DNA of 64,000 nt from an uncultured Aquimarina sp. (GCF_947492965.1 NZ_CANLOZ010000005.1:186001-250000); one strand, 5' to 3'; shown: positions 25,367-35,042, numbered from the stretch's first letter. Numbers and translations: made by a program. Notes: a model not told the origin generated them from the letters alone.

Positions 25367-27628
25367 CTACTTTTTTACCAATCGTTGTGTTCTTATGATT
25401 TTTCCATGATCATCACTTATGGATAGTATATAGATTCCAGATTGCTGTATGTTATTAATAATCATCGTATCTCCAGAATTACTATTTAATTCTTTATGAT
25501 ACATGATTTTCCCTCCTAAATCATATACCTTAACTTGATATTTATGATCTATTTTTTTAGAGGTTGTAATATAAATCTCATCCTGGAAAGGATTAGGATG
25601 TATATTAAAAGTCATATCATCTTCTAGCGGAGGAAATATAATTTTAGAAGTCTCAGTAGCGCTTCTCGTAGTACCACATGCACCTAGGTTTGTCCAACCT
25701 GATGCAGTCCTTTCGTACAAATATCCTAGATAAGTCACTTTATCACCAACGGAATAGCTAATCCCACTTTGCCAAGGAGCGATTCCTAAACAAATATCTA
25801 CAGGATCTGTGCCTCCGTCTGTACTATATTCTACAACTAATCTTGCGGCTTTACTAGCTCCTCCTTCGTAAGAATCCGCAACTCTTTTTGCAGAAGTGTT
25901 GGTTAAACTAACTCCTATTCCTCTGATAATAAAAGTAGCATTGTTCCCGGAGGACCAATTGCTTTTATTGACTAATTGCTGCACCATATTTTTCAAGTTC
26001 GGAGTTCGCTGTCCAGAACCACTCTGGTTGCTAGACCAAGAACTTGGATTCCAAACTACTTTATTTGAAAATAAAGCTCTATTCGAAACATTATAGTCAC
26101 TTGTACTAAATGCTGAAGAATTACTGCTATCATGTAAAGCAATTTCTAATTCTGCATTAGCACTATTACTCTCATCTGCTGTAAATTGCAAATAGGCGTT
26201 TGTGATGGTTACATCTTTTGGTAATGCCAAAGATCTAAATCTAAGACCAATTACCTGATTCCCAGCATTACTATGACTATCGTATACCAGTTCTAAATCA
26301 CTACTGTTGGTATACATATCTCCATTCTGTCGTTCTTCTACATCATCATTTCCACTACTTATCGCTACTTCTATACGACCTGTATCAGGATCTGTAGTAG
26401 TTCCTTTATTGATCGTAACTACACTACCATTAGAAGGATTCCATATATCTAAATTTGAAGGAATCTGAAAAACATTATTATTAGACACAGAACCAACCTG
26501 CGAAGCATTATCAACTCTTATCGTTCTGGTTTCGATTTTATTTTCATCAACAAAAATCCATTTAAATTGATTAAATCTAGCAGAATTCCTAGTCCAATTT
26601 TTATTGTCATTATTAGATCGTAATGGAGCTCCCCAACATCCTTCTCCGGCATACACTGTTCCATTTTGGTTATCTCTTATAAAACCTTCATCACTACCTG
26701 ATCCTGTAGATGGTCTTACTGGCCATGTGGTTTTTACGGTATGTGCATCACATTCTACCACTAACCTTACTCCTTTATCATAAAATAATTGCGCCCAGTT
26801 ATTATATTGGCTGTATCCTTCCGATTTATAAGAAACATGAGGTCGCATAGGTTTGTGATATTGTGCAATTTTCCAAATAACGTTCGTACTTGCATTCAGA
26901 TCATTTCGTAACCAAGTAGTTTGATTACCAGATATAGAAATCTCCGTATTCAGCGTATATGTCCTCACAAGATTATCTCCAAACGTTAGTGCATAATACA
27001 CACTTGATGATGGAGTATCGAATAAATTATAAACACTATTATTGCTATCTTCATGATTTCCTCTGGTCGCTACAATAGGAAACATTCTGCCGTCAGAAGC
27101 AATTGTTAACTGCCAATCATTAAACCAATCTCTCCATTGACTATTCGTATCATCATCCGTCATATCTCCTCCAAATAATACAGCATGAGGTTTTAGTTTA
27201 GCCACCAATCTATTGGCATTTTGTCTTGGTGTTCTGTTGTTTCTAGAATCACCTCCCGCAATAAATGACAATCTACTTTTGTCCGCTGGAGCTGTTTTAA
27301 ACCAGAAACGTTCACTCGTTCCCTGACTATCTCTTATCACAAAATAATATGCAGTATCAGGCTGTAAACCAGTCAGTCTGGCAAATGTATTATTCATTCC
27401 TTTGTAAGATACTGTTCTATCGGGTGTTTTAGTAAATGGATAACTATTATAATTAGTTCCGTAATCTGTAGTTCCGTAGTATACTCTTACATTATTGCCA
27501 GAATATTGATTCCATCCTATCACAATTGAGGTCGATGGATTTCCTCTTAGGGTTAAGCGATATTTATCATTTGAAGCATGGAGTTGCAGCCCACAAACCA
27601 CTAAAAGTAGTGAAATAAGTTGTTTCAT
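25367..27628 (-). CDS. T9SS-exported purple-acid-phosphatase-like protein with carbohydrate-binding module
   Basis: The 753-residue protein has a signal peptide ending LQLHA. Residues about 22-113 form the Fn3-like N-terminal domain of purple acid phosphatases. Residues about 118-375 form a metallophosphoesterase with the metal motifs GGDSR (Asp127), FGGDMTDD (Asp155), RGNHED (Asn191, His192) and ECDAHT. A DNRLRE/CBM96-like beta domain covers about 425-605 (DLELVYDSHSN, then LVVEYST). Residues about 612-655 look like a CBM5/12 chitin-binding module (APWQSGISYSVGDKVTYLG). The final 80 residues form a type A T9SS sorting domain (NIHPNPFQDE, YILSI). It probably hydrolyses phosphomonoesters or diesters at or outside the cell surface. 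A TAAATTTG box lies upstream. Confidence 0.9.
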   Translation of the reverse strand: MKQLISLLLVVCGLQLHASNDKYRLTLRGNPSTSIVIGWNQYSGNNVRVYYGTTDYGTNYNSYPFTKTPDRTVSYKGMNNTFARLTGLQPDTAYYFVIRDSQGTSERFWFKTAPADKSRLSFIAGGDSRNNRTPRQNANRLVAKLKPHAVLFGGDMTDDDTNSQWRDWFNDWQLTIASDGRMFPIVATRGNHEDSNNSVYNLFDTPSSSVYYALTFGDNLVRTYTLNTEISISGNQTTWLRNDLNASTNVIWKIAQYHKPMRPHVSYKSEGYSQYNNWAQLFYDKGVRLVVECDAHTVKTTWPVRPSTGSGSDEGFIRDNQNGTVYAGEGCWGAPLRSNNDNKNWTRNSARFNQFKWIFVDENKIETRTIRVDNASQVGSVSNNNVFQIPSNLDIWNPSNGSVVTINKGTTTDPDTGRIEVAISSGNDDVEERQNGDMYTNSSDLELVYDSHSNAGNQVIGLRFRSLALPKDVTITNAYLQFTADESNSANAELEIALHDSSNSSAFSTSDYNVSNRALFSNKVVWNPSSWSSNQSGSGQRTPNLKNMVQQLVNKSNWSSGNNATFIIRGIGVSLTNTSAKRVADSYEGGASKAARLVVEYSTDGGTDPVDICLGIAPWQSGISYSVGDKVTYLGYLYERTASGWTNLGACGTTRSATETSKIIFPPLEDDMTFNIHPNPFQDEIYITTSKKIDHKYQVKVYDLGGKIMYHKELNSNSGDTMIINNIQQSGIYILSISDDHGKIIRTQRLVKK

Positions 27629-27655
27629 TTTGGTAATATGATTAAGTTAGTTACT

Positions 27656-27663
27656 CAAATTTA
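27656..27663 (-). promoter_or_regulatory. Candidate promoter -7 box of the phosphatase-like gene
   Basis: On the minus strand these bases read TAAATTTG, a perfect match to TAnnTTTG, 27 bases upstream of the ATG. No TTTG lies at the right distance upstream, so only half the promoter is supported. Confidence 0.4.
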
Positions 27664-27792
27664 GTGTATCGATTTGTAAATAATTAATAATTCCTGATAT
27701 TTAATTCATACTTAAATTTCACACCTATAACCTAGAAAAAATATAACCATCATTTCACAGTCTATTAACATACTGCTATGTTACTTTGCAAA

Positions 27793-28668
27793 ATGAAAAG
27801 TAATCAAACTCAACTACTCCTTAAAACCTGCGTATTTCTCATTTTTATAGGTAGAGCCTATCAACATTTATTTTGGGATGCTCCTTATCGCACTTTTTTT
27901 TGGGATGAATCCACCTTAAAACCAATCATCGAAGGGTTATTTAAAACTCCTTGGCAAGAATATGTAACAAGTGCTAAAACCGATAGTGTAATACAGACTA
28001 TTATAAAACTCAACGGAGTACTGTATCTGATAGCTGCTATTTCCGTTATTCTGATAAAAAACATCAATAGAAAATGGTTTCGAATTCCGATATTGATTGG
28101 AGGATTTAGTTTAATATTACTTACAGTATTAATGACTAAGGAAAAATTTTATCATACTGCACAGTTTTTTGAGCATAGTATTCAATTCGGATTACCTTTT
28201 GTTCTACTGTATAGTTTCTCAGAAAAATTTAATTTAGAAAAGTTCATCTTTGTACTTAAACTTCTTATCGCTTTTACTTTCTTCTGTCATGGATTATATG
28301 CTTTTGGTTTTTATCCAGTCCCAGGAAAATTTGTAGATATGGTTATTCAAATTCTTGGGTTTTCTGAAGAAAACGCGATTACATTTTTATACATAGCAGG
28401 TATTATCGATTTTATTCTTGCTATTCTTATTTTTATTCCGAAGCTTCAGTTATACGCTTTATGGTATGCCGTTATTTGGGGATTACTAACTGCAATCGCC
28501 AGAATTGCGGCAAATTTCTATTTGGATTTTCCATTACAATCCATTCATCAAAATATACACGAAGTGGTATTCAGAATTCCTCATGGGTTAACACCTTTAT
28601 TAGTTATTCTATATGGTAAAACAATCTCTTACAGTACCTTGTTTAAAACGAAGAAAGCCGTTTTATAA
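27793..28668 (+). CDS. Multi-pass membrane protein, unknown
   Basis: The protein has 291 residues from the Met at 27793; an in-frame Met at 27778 would add five. I prefer 27793 because of its A-rich leader. About seven or eight membrane helices are visible (KTCVFLIFIGRAYQHLFW, KLNGVLYLIAAISVILI, IPILIGGFSLILLTVLM and others). The Arg-Ala-Tyr-Gln-His in the first helix and a His in helix 5 (FFCHGLYAFGF) recall quinone- or metal-handling or DoxX-like membrane proteins, but this is only a resemblance. It is a single gene whose stop codon lies inside the terminator hairpin at 28652. Confidence 0.65.
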   Translation: MKSNQTQLLLKTCVFLIFIGRAYQHLFWDAPYRTFFWDESTLKPIIEGLFKTPWQEYVTSAKTDSVIQTIIKLNGVLYLIAAISVILIKNINRKWFRIPILIGGFSLILLTVLMTKEKFYHTAQFFEHSIQFGLPFVLLYSFSEKFNLEKFIFVLKLLIAFTFFCHGLYAFGFYPVPGKFVDMVIQILGFSEENAITFLYIAGIIDFILAILIFIPKLQLYALWYAVIWGLLTAIARIAANFYLDFPLQSIHQNIHEVVFRIPHGLTPLLVILYGKTISYSTLFKTKKAVL

Positions 28669-28683
28669 GTAAAACGGCTTTCT
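28652..28683. terminator. Bidirectional terminator overlapping the stop codon
   Basis: AGAAAGCCGTTTTA (28652-28665) pairs with TAAAACGGCTTTCT (28670-28683), a perfect 14-base stem with a 4-base loop. It spans the last codons of the membrane protein and lies 25 bases past the stop of the convergent peptidase at 28709. Confidence 0.9.
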
Positions 28684-28708
28684 AACTAACTTAAGATATT
28701 AATCTAAT

Positions 28709-31700
28709 CTACTTGATTACGAATCTCTTTGTTTCTCCTTGCACTTTTAATAAATACATACCAGCATCAAGGTTTCCTACATTGATAGTTTGACTACCAC
28801 TTACTTTTCCTTGTCCAACTACCTGACCAATCATGTTCATGATAGAATAAGTAGTATTTGTGCTCTTAGCATTATTCATAGAAAGTTGTAATACTCCACC
28901 TCTTTTTAATGGATTCGGAGCAATAGTGAATATAGATACACTTTCTTCATCCTCATCTCCTAAAATTGGAGTTGTTGGTCCGAAGTCCGCTACTACCGCT
29001 GAACTACCACAAGATCCTTCATATATTTTCACATTCGAGAAAATTGAGTTGTTACCTGATCCTGCATCATTATCATTAATGAATACTAATCGATCCATAC
29101 TTCCTGTGTAGAAATTACCTACAGGAATGGTGTAAGTAGTTGTTCCACCAGAGTAATTATCAAAGTTCGTTACTCCGTAGTTCTGTGTACCATGTACTTT
29201 GAAATATCTAGTAGAAGTTAAAGAGTTATCATTTTCAAAACCAACCCCATGAATTTCTCCTTGCGAAGTACTGCTAAAGTCAAACTCTATTACTGTATTA
29301 GCAGTAACAGTATAGTTTAATGCGATATACTTCCAAGTGTTATTGCTTAATGATAAACCAGCTCCTCCACTTACTATAGAGAAATCTCCAGCTGCATCCT
29401 GATTAGAGAATGAAGTAATTGTGAAAGCGTTAAAGTCGATTGAATCACAAGTTGGATCTGGAGGAGTAGTTCCATCCGTAATGCTTAAATCATCAATCGT
29501 AACGTCACCTTGCCAGCTTGATCCAGTTACCGTATTTAAACGAAGTTGTACACTTGCTTCACCTGCATAAGCAGATAAATCTACATTTGCAGTATTCCAG
29601 TCAGTTCCCTGAGCTCCTGTTCTACTGAATACGCTAGTCCACTCTCCTGTATTGTCAGTTCTAGCTTCAACAGCAAAAGTTCCGATTGCACTACCAACCA
29701 TGTGGTACTGGAAGCTTAATGTTGGTGAAGTTAATCCACTGAAATTCAAACAAGGGGAATTTAGAATAGCTCTCTTATTAGGATATCCTGTTCCGTTACC
29801 TGAAGCTTCCACATAGATATAAGAATTTCCATCTGCAGCGCTACTAGGTCCAGTTCCATTAGAAGGAGTTCCATTAGAATCTACAGTCCAGTCTAAGTCA
29901 TCTGTTGTTACTTGCGACCAATCTCCAATTGATCCTTCGAAACTTTCGCTATATGGGAATGAAGCAATATCTCCAGAACACTCATCTCCACCAGGTCCAG
30001 GTCCACCACCATCACAAGGATTGTCAAAAGAAACTGTCTGATCCGTTTGACCATTAGTTCCTCCATTATTATTTTCATTAGCTCCTTGACCAACACCTCG
30101 CTCTGCGAATGCTTTCCAAATTAAACACTCATACTGACCTCCATACAAATCTTGATCAGCCTGAAGAATTCCATCTCTACCAGAAACGAAACCAGGGTTA
30201 TTAGCCGTATTTTTTAATCCTTCTGTTACTAAAGCTAATGCTATATTATTTCCTCCAGTTCCATTATAGAAATCTGGATCAAATCCTTCAGCATCTATTA
30301 GTAACCATGTCATATCCCATAAAATCGTAGCAAATGCATATCCTACTCCATGAGGTCTTGCTAAACCACCTATATCAGCATAATCTGTGTTATTTATCGA
30401 TCTATCAATAGAATATCTTGTTGGTCGAATTCCAGCTCCATCTGGTGCCTGACCTAATACATAAGAACCTACACCTCTTCCATCTGTTCCTACATCTCCA
30501 GCTTTCATGGTAAGCATTAATCCAAAGTAATCAGACCATCCTTCTCCCATTTGCTCAGAACCTCCAAGTACATTAGAACTTGGTCCTCCTACTAACCTGA
30601 TAGAAATTCCATGTCCATATTCGTGTACGATAATTACATTATCAAAATCTCCATCTCTTCCTGGATTGGTTTGATTCCATAAGAACATTTGCATACGTGG
30701 ATTTCCTCCATCTCCAGGAGTAGAGAAATTCGCGTTGTTTGTTCCACTACCATCTTGAGCATCTGCATTTACAGAATCTCCTCCTGCTCCACCACGTCCA
30801 TAGTTATTCTCTTGGAAATTACCACTAGCTTCATCAAAACCATACTGATAGAAGATATCGTGGATAACATTGTTCCAATAGAATAAATTAGTGATTGCAG
30901 CACTTCTATAAGAACTAGGTTGCTGTGTTAAATCTACTGGATAGTCAAAATCTAAACTAGCTCCTGCATCTGGAGAGAAACCAGTCCCGTTATTACCATT
31001 ACTATCATCTTGAGCCCATACATTATTACCACGTGTAATCGTAAACTCCGCTCCCGCACTACCGTTTGTATCATGCCATCCGAAAGGAGAAGCCGTTGCA
31101 TCCGCCGGATCAGTTATAATAGAACGACCTCCATGAATTGGAGATTCTACAGGAAGTGGATAAACATTATAGGAATCTGGTGCAAACGAAGCCATAGCCT
31201 TTGCTTCAGCTTCTGTAGGTGCAGTTGGAATATCAGCTCCAAAAAGTACAGATTTTCCATGATTATGACCATCATGATCATGAGCCGCATGATCTGAATC
31301 ACCGAAATTACACTTGATTACCCAATCTTCGGTATGTAAAATCCTTCCCGTAGTAGCATCTACATTAGCATTCCACCAATGCTGACCATCTTTTTGATAC
31401 AAACTAACTTTCCAGGTAAGTATCAATTGATCATCTTGTTTAATGTAAACTTGTTTGGCTTTAATAGGTTCTAATGAAATTCCAGAATTTTCATATACCC
31501 AATCACCCTTTACTTTACTATTAGATTTGGTTAATCTAGGCGTACTTAGATTATGAGCTTTGGCTACATTCATAATTGCCGTCTCAGGAGATAAAGACGC
31601 TTTTGCAGAATTTACTTTGGACTTAACATCCTTTACAAATTGATCAATTTCCCAAGTTACCTCCTGCCCATTCTTTACAGTAAGTTTATACGTAGCATAT

Positions 31701-31930
31701 TGAATAGGAATATCCAAATGATACTGCTGAACATAAACATGCTGAATCGCTGGGTTTAGTGAAGGAACAACATCCGTTACTTTCCACTCAGAAACATCGT
31801 CCATTGTGAGTGCCGACTTTGCAGTCGTTCCGTTTAGATGGTTTTTAACAATACCATCCATAATGCTTTGTGCAAACATTGCCTGCCCTACTAATAATGT
31901 CAGTAAGACAAACGAGTACATTTTTCTCAT
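28709..31930 (-). CDS. T9SS-exported M36 (fungalysin) metallopeptidase
   Basis: The 1073-residue protein has a signal peptide ending AMFAQ, an FTP/PepSY-like propeptide (about 25-210) and an M36 catalytic domain (about 280-640) with the zinc motif HEYGH (His436, Glu437, His440) and the third ligand region GEGWSDYFG. A MAM-like domain follows (about 655-815; FPYSESFEG, DWTVDSNGTPSNGTG, GDVTIDDLSI), then a jelly-roll-like segment (about 830-975), and a type A T9SS sorting domain (about 1000-1073; FTIAPNPLKRGG, GMYLLKV). It should be a secreted, self-activating protease with a general nutritive role. It is monocistronic with a 478-base upstream region. Confidence 0.95.
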   Translation of the reverse strand: MRKMYSFVLLTLLVGQAMFAQSIMDGIVKNHLNGTTAKSALTMDDVSEWKVTDVVPSLNPAIQHVYVQQYHLDIPIQYATYKLTVKNGQEVTWEIDQFVKDVKSKVNSAKASLSPETAIMNVAKAHNLSTPRLTKSNSKVKGDWVYENSGISLEPIKAKQVYIKQDDQLILTWKVSLYQKDGQHWWNANVDATTGRILHTEDWVIKCNFGDSDHAAHDHDGHNHGKSVLFGADIPTAPTEAEAKAMASFAPDSYNVYPLPVESPIHGGRSIITDPADATASPFGWHDTNGSAGAEFTITRGNNVWAQDDSNGNNGTGFSPDAGASLDFDYPVDLTQQPSSYRSAAITNLFYWNNVIHDIFYQYGFDEASGNFQENNYGRGGAGGDSVNADAQDGSGTNNANFSTPGDGGNPRMQMFLWNQTNPGRDGDFDNVIIVHEYGHGISIRLVGGPSSNVLGGSEQMGEGWSDYFGLMLTMKAGDVGTDGRGVGSYVLGQAPDGAGIRPTRYSIDRSINNTDYADIGGLARPHGVGYAFATILWDMTWLLIDAEGFDPDFYNGTGGNNIALALVTEGLKNTANNPGFVSGRDGILQADQDLYGGQYECLIWKAFAERGVGQGANENNNGGTNGQTDQTVSFDNPCDGGGPGPGGDECSGDIASFPYSESFEGSIGDWSQVTTDDLDWTVDSNGTPSNGTGPSSAADGNSYIYVEASGNGTGYPNKRAILNSPCLNFSGLTSPTLSFQYHMVGSAIGTFAVEARTDNTGEWTSVFSRTGAQGTDWNTANVDLSAYAGEASVQLRLNTVTGSSWQGDVTIDDLSITDGTTPPDPTCDSIDFNAFTITSFSNQDAAGDFSIVSGGAGLSLSNNTWKYIALNYTVTANTVIEFDFSSTSQGEIHGVGFENDNSLTSTRYFKVHGTQNYGVTNFDNYSGGTTTYTIPVGNFYTGSMDRLVFINDNDAGSGNNSIFSNVKIYEGSCGSSAVVADFGPTTPILGDEDEESVSIFTIAPNPLKRGGVLQLSMNNAKSTNTTYSIMNMIGQVVGQGKVSGSQTINVGNLDAGMYLLKVQGETKRFVIK

Positions 31931-32408
31931 ATGTATAAATTTGAATTTGTGTTAAATAAAGTTAACAAAAACCCAAATGTTTCCTGCACTTATATCAAAA
32001 CTCTGAAAGAAGTTTAACAATTTTACATTTTCATTGATTTTTCTTCATTAAAAAAAAGAAGACTTTTTATCAAACTATCATTTGTTAGTTAACCTATATA
32101 AACACTAGAGTTTAGAAAATATTAACATTAGGTTAAATCAAAATTCCTAAGAATCAGAATAATAACTATCCCGTTCTCTAATTACGGTATACCTGTAGAT
32201 TTTTTTTTCTCTTTTTGGGCAAAAAATCGTTTTTGCTGATCAATTTTTATCAATTTGACTAACAAAGTCAAAAAAACATTAAACAACTTATTCTGATACT
32301 AAATCTTTACACTCAAATATTTATATATTTTTGAATACTTTAACCATGGTTTTACCACGTTAAAAAGTAAAAAGACATCATAACTTATTAAACATCTAAT
32401 TAGCATCA
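31931..32408. other. 478-base divergent intergenic region
   Basis: No gene or RNA is apparent. The region is very AT-rich with long T-runs (32198-32207, for example). It must carry both the promoter for the M36 peptidase and that for the gene at 32409. TATTTTTG at 32326-32333 fits the TAnnTTTG box for the plus-strand gene but has no TTTG partner at the right distance. TAACTTTA lies upstream of the peptidase on the minus strand (about 31957-31964), again without a partner. Confidence 0.4.
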
Positions 32409-32891
32409 ATGAAAAGTACCATTTTCGAAACTACCCTACTATCTACGCATACTGTATTGATCCCAAAAGATATTGTGACACCTTTCATTCTTCAAAATCA
32501 TAAAAGAGTTATTGTAAAAATAAGTTTTGGGGAATTTTCCATTAAATTTCATGCAGCATTATTAAAGCGAAAGGATCAGTATTATTTCATGTTTAGTAAA
32601 AAAAATCAAAAAGTAGTAAACGTCTTTCCAAATGATTATTTCGAAGTACAATTATTAGAAGACACTTCTAAATATGGTGTAGAAATGCCCGAAGAATTAG
32701 AAGCTGTATTGCAAAGTGACCCTGAAGCTTCTGAAGTTTTTGAATCTTTTACTGATGGAATGAAAAGAAGTCTTATTTACTATGTATTGCAATACAAAAA
32801 CTCCCAAACCAGAATAGATAAATCACTTATTATCACTGAAAACATAAAACTCGGAATCCGAGATAAAAAACAAATAATCAAGAAATTATAA
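32409..32891 (+). CDS. DUF1905/YdeI-OmdA-like protein
   Basis: The 160-residue protein has two parts. Residues about 1-92 match the DUF1905 beta-barrel pattern (FETTLLSTHTVLIPKDI, RVIVKISFGEFSIKFHAALL, YYFMFSKKNQK). Residues about 95-158 match the helical YdeI/OmdA-associated domain found in bacteriocin-protection-like proteins (LEAVLQSDPEASEVFESF, RSLIYYVLQYKNSQTRIDKS). It is cytoplasmic. The database name bacteriocin-protection is inherited from the family, and no partner gene nearby supports that role here. Confidence 0.75.
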   Translation: MKSTIFETTLLSTHTVLIPKDIVTPFILQNHKRVIVKISFGEFSIKFHAALLKRKDQYYFMFSKKNQKVVNVFPNDYFEVQLLEDTSKYGVEMPEELEAVLQSDPEASEVFESFTDGMKRSLIYYVLQYKNSQTRIDKSLIITENIKLGIRDKKQIIKKL

Positions 32892-33015
32892 TCTTATAAA
32901 AACACCTCAAAAAAGTAGGGATTCCAAAGGAATACCATTTGAAAATTCACCAAACTAGAAAACCTATACGCAACCTTTTTTAAATCATTTCATCTTTTAA
33001 GCAAACAATCAAAAG

Positions 33016-33534
33016 ATGAAAAAAACGAAATTACTTCTATTAGGAACCTTCCTTATTTTACTACAAAGCTGCTGTCCTTTTTTTACAGACTGCGAAGACA
33101 ATGATGATGATTTTATCATAATGGGATCACAATATGAACCAATTTTAATAAATCGAAATGATTTTGAAAATTCGGTTTCATTAAAAGACCCAATCTCTAT
33201 TACTACTTCTGGAAAAATCTATATCAAAGATGATCTACTTTTTATCAATGAAGTACATAAAGGTTTTCATGTGTATGATAATAGTGATCCATCTTCTCCA
33301 ACTCCCATTAAATTTTTAGAAGCCCCGGGATCTACGGATTTGGCGATTAGGGATAACATGATTTATATCAATCAAGCTACTGACCTCATCGCAGTAGAAT
33401 ATGATACTGCAAATGGAATTACACTCACAAAACGAGTAGTAAATGTATTTCCAGAATTACGCTCACCAGATGGATTTTTACCATTTGATATTCCCGCGGA
33501 TAACGTCGTTGTAGGTTGGACTCTAATCAATTAA
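33016..33534 (+). CDS. LVIVD-repeat-like lipoprotein, short member
   Basis: The 172-residue protein has a lipobox (LLQSC, Cys19) followed by CPFF and an acidic DCEDNDDD. The repeats resemble LVIVD beta-propeller blades: GKIYIKDDLLFINEVHKG, HVYDNSDPSSP and NMIYINQATDLIAVEYD. Only two or three blades fit in this length, fewer than a full propeller, so it may pair with the downstream gene. That gene starts 11 bases on, so the two are co-transcribed. Confidence 0.7.
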   Translation: MKKTKLLLLGTFLILLQSCCPFFTDCEDNDDDFIIMGSQYEPILINRNDFENSVSLKDPISITTSGKIYIKDDLLFINEVHKGFHVYDNSDPSSPTPIKFLEAPGSTDLAIRDNMIYINQATDLIAVEYDTANGITLTKRVVNVFPELRSPDGFLPFDIPADNVVVGWTLIN

Positions 33535-33545
33535 AAGAAAACATT

Positions 33546-34289
33546 ATGAAAAAATATATCTATATGATTCTCACTTCCTTTATAATATTTAGTTGCGATT
33601 CTGATTCTTCTGATACTTCAGCTCCTATTTCTTCCGACGGTCAGGGAGGATCATTAGCGACTTTTACGCTAGTAGGAGATTATCTATATACCGTGGATAA
33701 CACCGACCTCACTGTTTTTAATATTACCGATATAAAAGATCCTGTCCAGGTAAATACTATTCCTATTGGTTTTGATATCGAAACTCTTTTTAGTTACAAG
33801 AATTACTTGTACATAGGTTCTAGAAACGGAATGTTTATCTATGGATTGACTAATCCAGAATTTCCTCAAAAATTATCTGAAGTAGCACATTTTACAGCGT
33901 GTGATCCTGTTATTGCAAATGACACGCATGCCTACGTTACCTTACACTCAGACACCTTTTGTGGTAACAATATAAACCTTTTAGAAATATATGATATTAC
34001 AACGGTAACAGAACCTATATTGGTAAGTTCCAGAAATTTGACTTTCCCAAGAGGGTTAGGATTATATCAGGATTTCTTAATAGTTTGTGATGACGAAATC
34101 AAAGTGTTCGACATCTCGAATCCTGCAGAATCTAATTTGGTTACTTCTGTAAATAAACAAGCTTTTGACGTGATTATTTCTGGAGATCTTTTAATTGCTA
34201 TCGGAGAGACAGGTTTGTATCAATATAGACTAGCTGCTGACAATAATACAGGAATTAGCATTACACAATTAAGTACAATTTCTATATAA
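33546..34289 (+). CDS. LVIVD-repeat beta-propeller lipoprotein
   Basis: I take the start at 33546 (MKKYIYMILTSFIIFSC), a 247-residue protein with lipobox IIFSC; a longer frame from 33516 overlaps the preceding gene and lacks a signal. After SDSSDTS the repeats of the form GDYLYTVDNTDLTVFNI, NYLYIGSRNGMFIYG, DFLIVCDDEIKVFDI and DLLIAIGETGLYQY give about five or six propeller blades. LVIVD proteins are mostly of unknown function at the cell surface. It is followed by the Cu/Zn superoxide dismutase gene, which has its own promoter. Confidence 0.75.
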   Translation: MKKYIYMILTSFIIFSCDSDSSDTSAPISSDGQGGSLATFTLVGDYLYTVDNTDLTVFNITDIKDPVQVNTIPIGFDIETLFSYKNYLYIGSRNGMFIYGLTNPEFPQKLSEVAHFTACDPVIANDTHAYVTLHSDTFCGNNINLLEIYDITTVTEPILVSSRNLTFPRGLGLYQDFLIVCDDEIKVFDISNPAESNLVTSVNKQAFDVIISGDLLIAIGETGLYQYRLAADNNTGISITQLSTISI

Positions 34290-34314
34290 CAAAACGTAAA
34301 AACCTCTTAAATCC

Positions 34315-34345
34315 TTTGCTATAAGCGAAAACAACCCTATCTTAG
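34315..34345 (+). promoter_or_regulatory. Candidate promoter of the superoxide dismutase gene
   Basis: TTTG at 34315-34318 and TATCTTAG at 34338-34345 are 19 bases apart, close to the Bacteroidetes TTTG, N19-21, TAnnTTTG pattern (one mismatch). The ATG lies 30 bases downstream at 34376. Confidence 0.5.
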
Positions 34346-34375
34346 GTAGCACTTAACGAAAGAACCCCATGAAAT

Positions 34376-34978
34376 ATGAAAACGCTCAGTTTTGCGATAA
34401 TTGCCTTTTTATCTATCATTCTTGTTAGTTGCAATGGTGAAAAAAAAGAAGGAAAAGCATATGACAAACAGGTAAATGAAGAAATTTCGAAGGAAACTAA
34501 CGAGGAAAAAGAAGAAATTCAAAATGTAAAAACATTAGCGATTTCCTTATCTCCAAAGAGTGACAGTAAAGTATCAGGAAATATAACTTTTACCGAAGAT
34601 AGTGGTGTAGTTACCATGGTAGCCTATTTAAATGGACTAGCAGAAGGAGAGCATGCTATCCATATCCATGAAAAAGCAGATTGTTCACCAGATGACGGAA
34701 AGTCTACTGGAGGGCACTGGAATCCTACTATGGAACCTCATGGAAAATGGGGGGCAATCGAAGGATATCATAAAGGAGATATTGGTAATTTCAATGCTAC
34801 TGCTGATGGAAAAGGTGCCATTACATTTGCTACTAACGAATGGTGTATCGGTTGTGGAGATGATAAAAAAGATATTGTCGGAAAAGCAATTATTGTACAT
34901 CAGGGTATTGATGATTTTAAATCGCAACCTTCTGGCGCTGCTGGAAGCAGAGTGAGTTGTGGAGGAATTATCAAATAA
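34376..34978 (+). CDS. sodC: Cu/Zn superoxide dismutase family lipoprotein
   Basis: The 200-residue protein has a lipobox (ILVSC, Cys19), an acidic/charged linker (about 25-55), and a Cu/Zn superoxide dismutase domain. The metal ligands are visible: HIHE (copper His pair), GGHWNPT, EPHGKWGA, GDIGN with the zinc Asp region, and IIVHQG with the last copper His. The disulfide cysteines are in ADCSPDD and SCGG. It should detoxify superoxide outside the cytoplasm, anchored by lipid. An extra pair of cysteines (EWCIGCGDD) is uncommon in well-known SodC and could form another disulfide. It has its own candidate promoter and a strong terminator. Confidence 0.92.
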   Translation: MKTLSFAIIAFLSIILVSCNGEKKEGKAYDKQVNEEISKETNEEKEEIQNVKTLAISLSPKSDSKVSGNITFTEDSGVVTMVAYLNGLAEGEHAIHIHEKADCSPDDGKSTGGHWNPTMEPHGKWGAIEGYHKGDIGNFNATADGKGAITFATNEWCIGCGDDKKDIVGKAIIVHQGIDDFKSQPSGAAGSRVSCGGIIK

Positions 34979-35000
34979 ATTAACTACAAAATAATATATC

Positions 35001-35042
35001 AAAAGGGTCTAATAGTCTTCTCTACTAGACTCTTTTGTTTTT
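35001..35042 (+). terminator. Terminator after the superoxide dismutase gene
   Basis: AAAAG plus GGTCTAATAG (35001-35015) pairs with CTACTAGACT plus CTTTT (35022-35036), a long stem with one mismatch and one G-T wobble, followed by TTTTTT. It separates sodC from the sigma factor operon. Confidence 0.8.

Noticed and set aside
29908-31297. Several open frames of 60-95 codons antisense or parallel to the M36 peptidase
   Set aside because: They are shadows of the peptidase frame with no start context or signal of their own.
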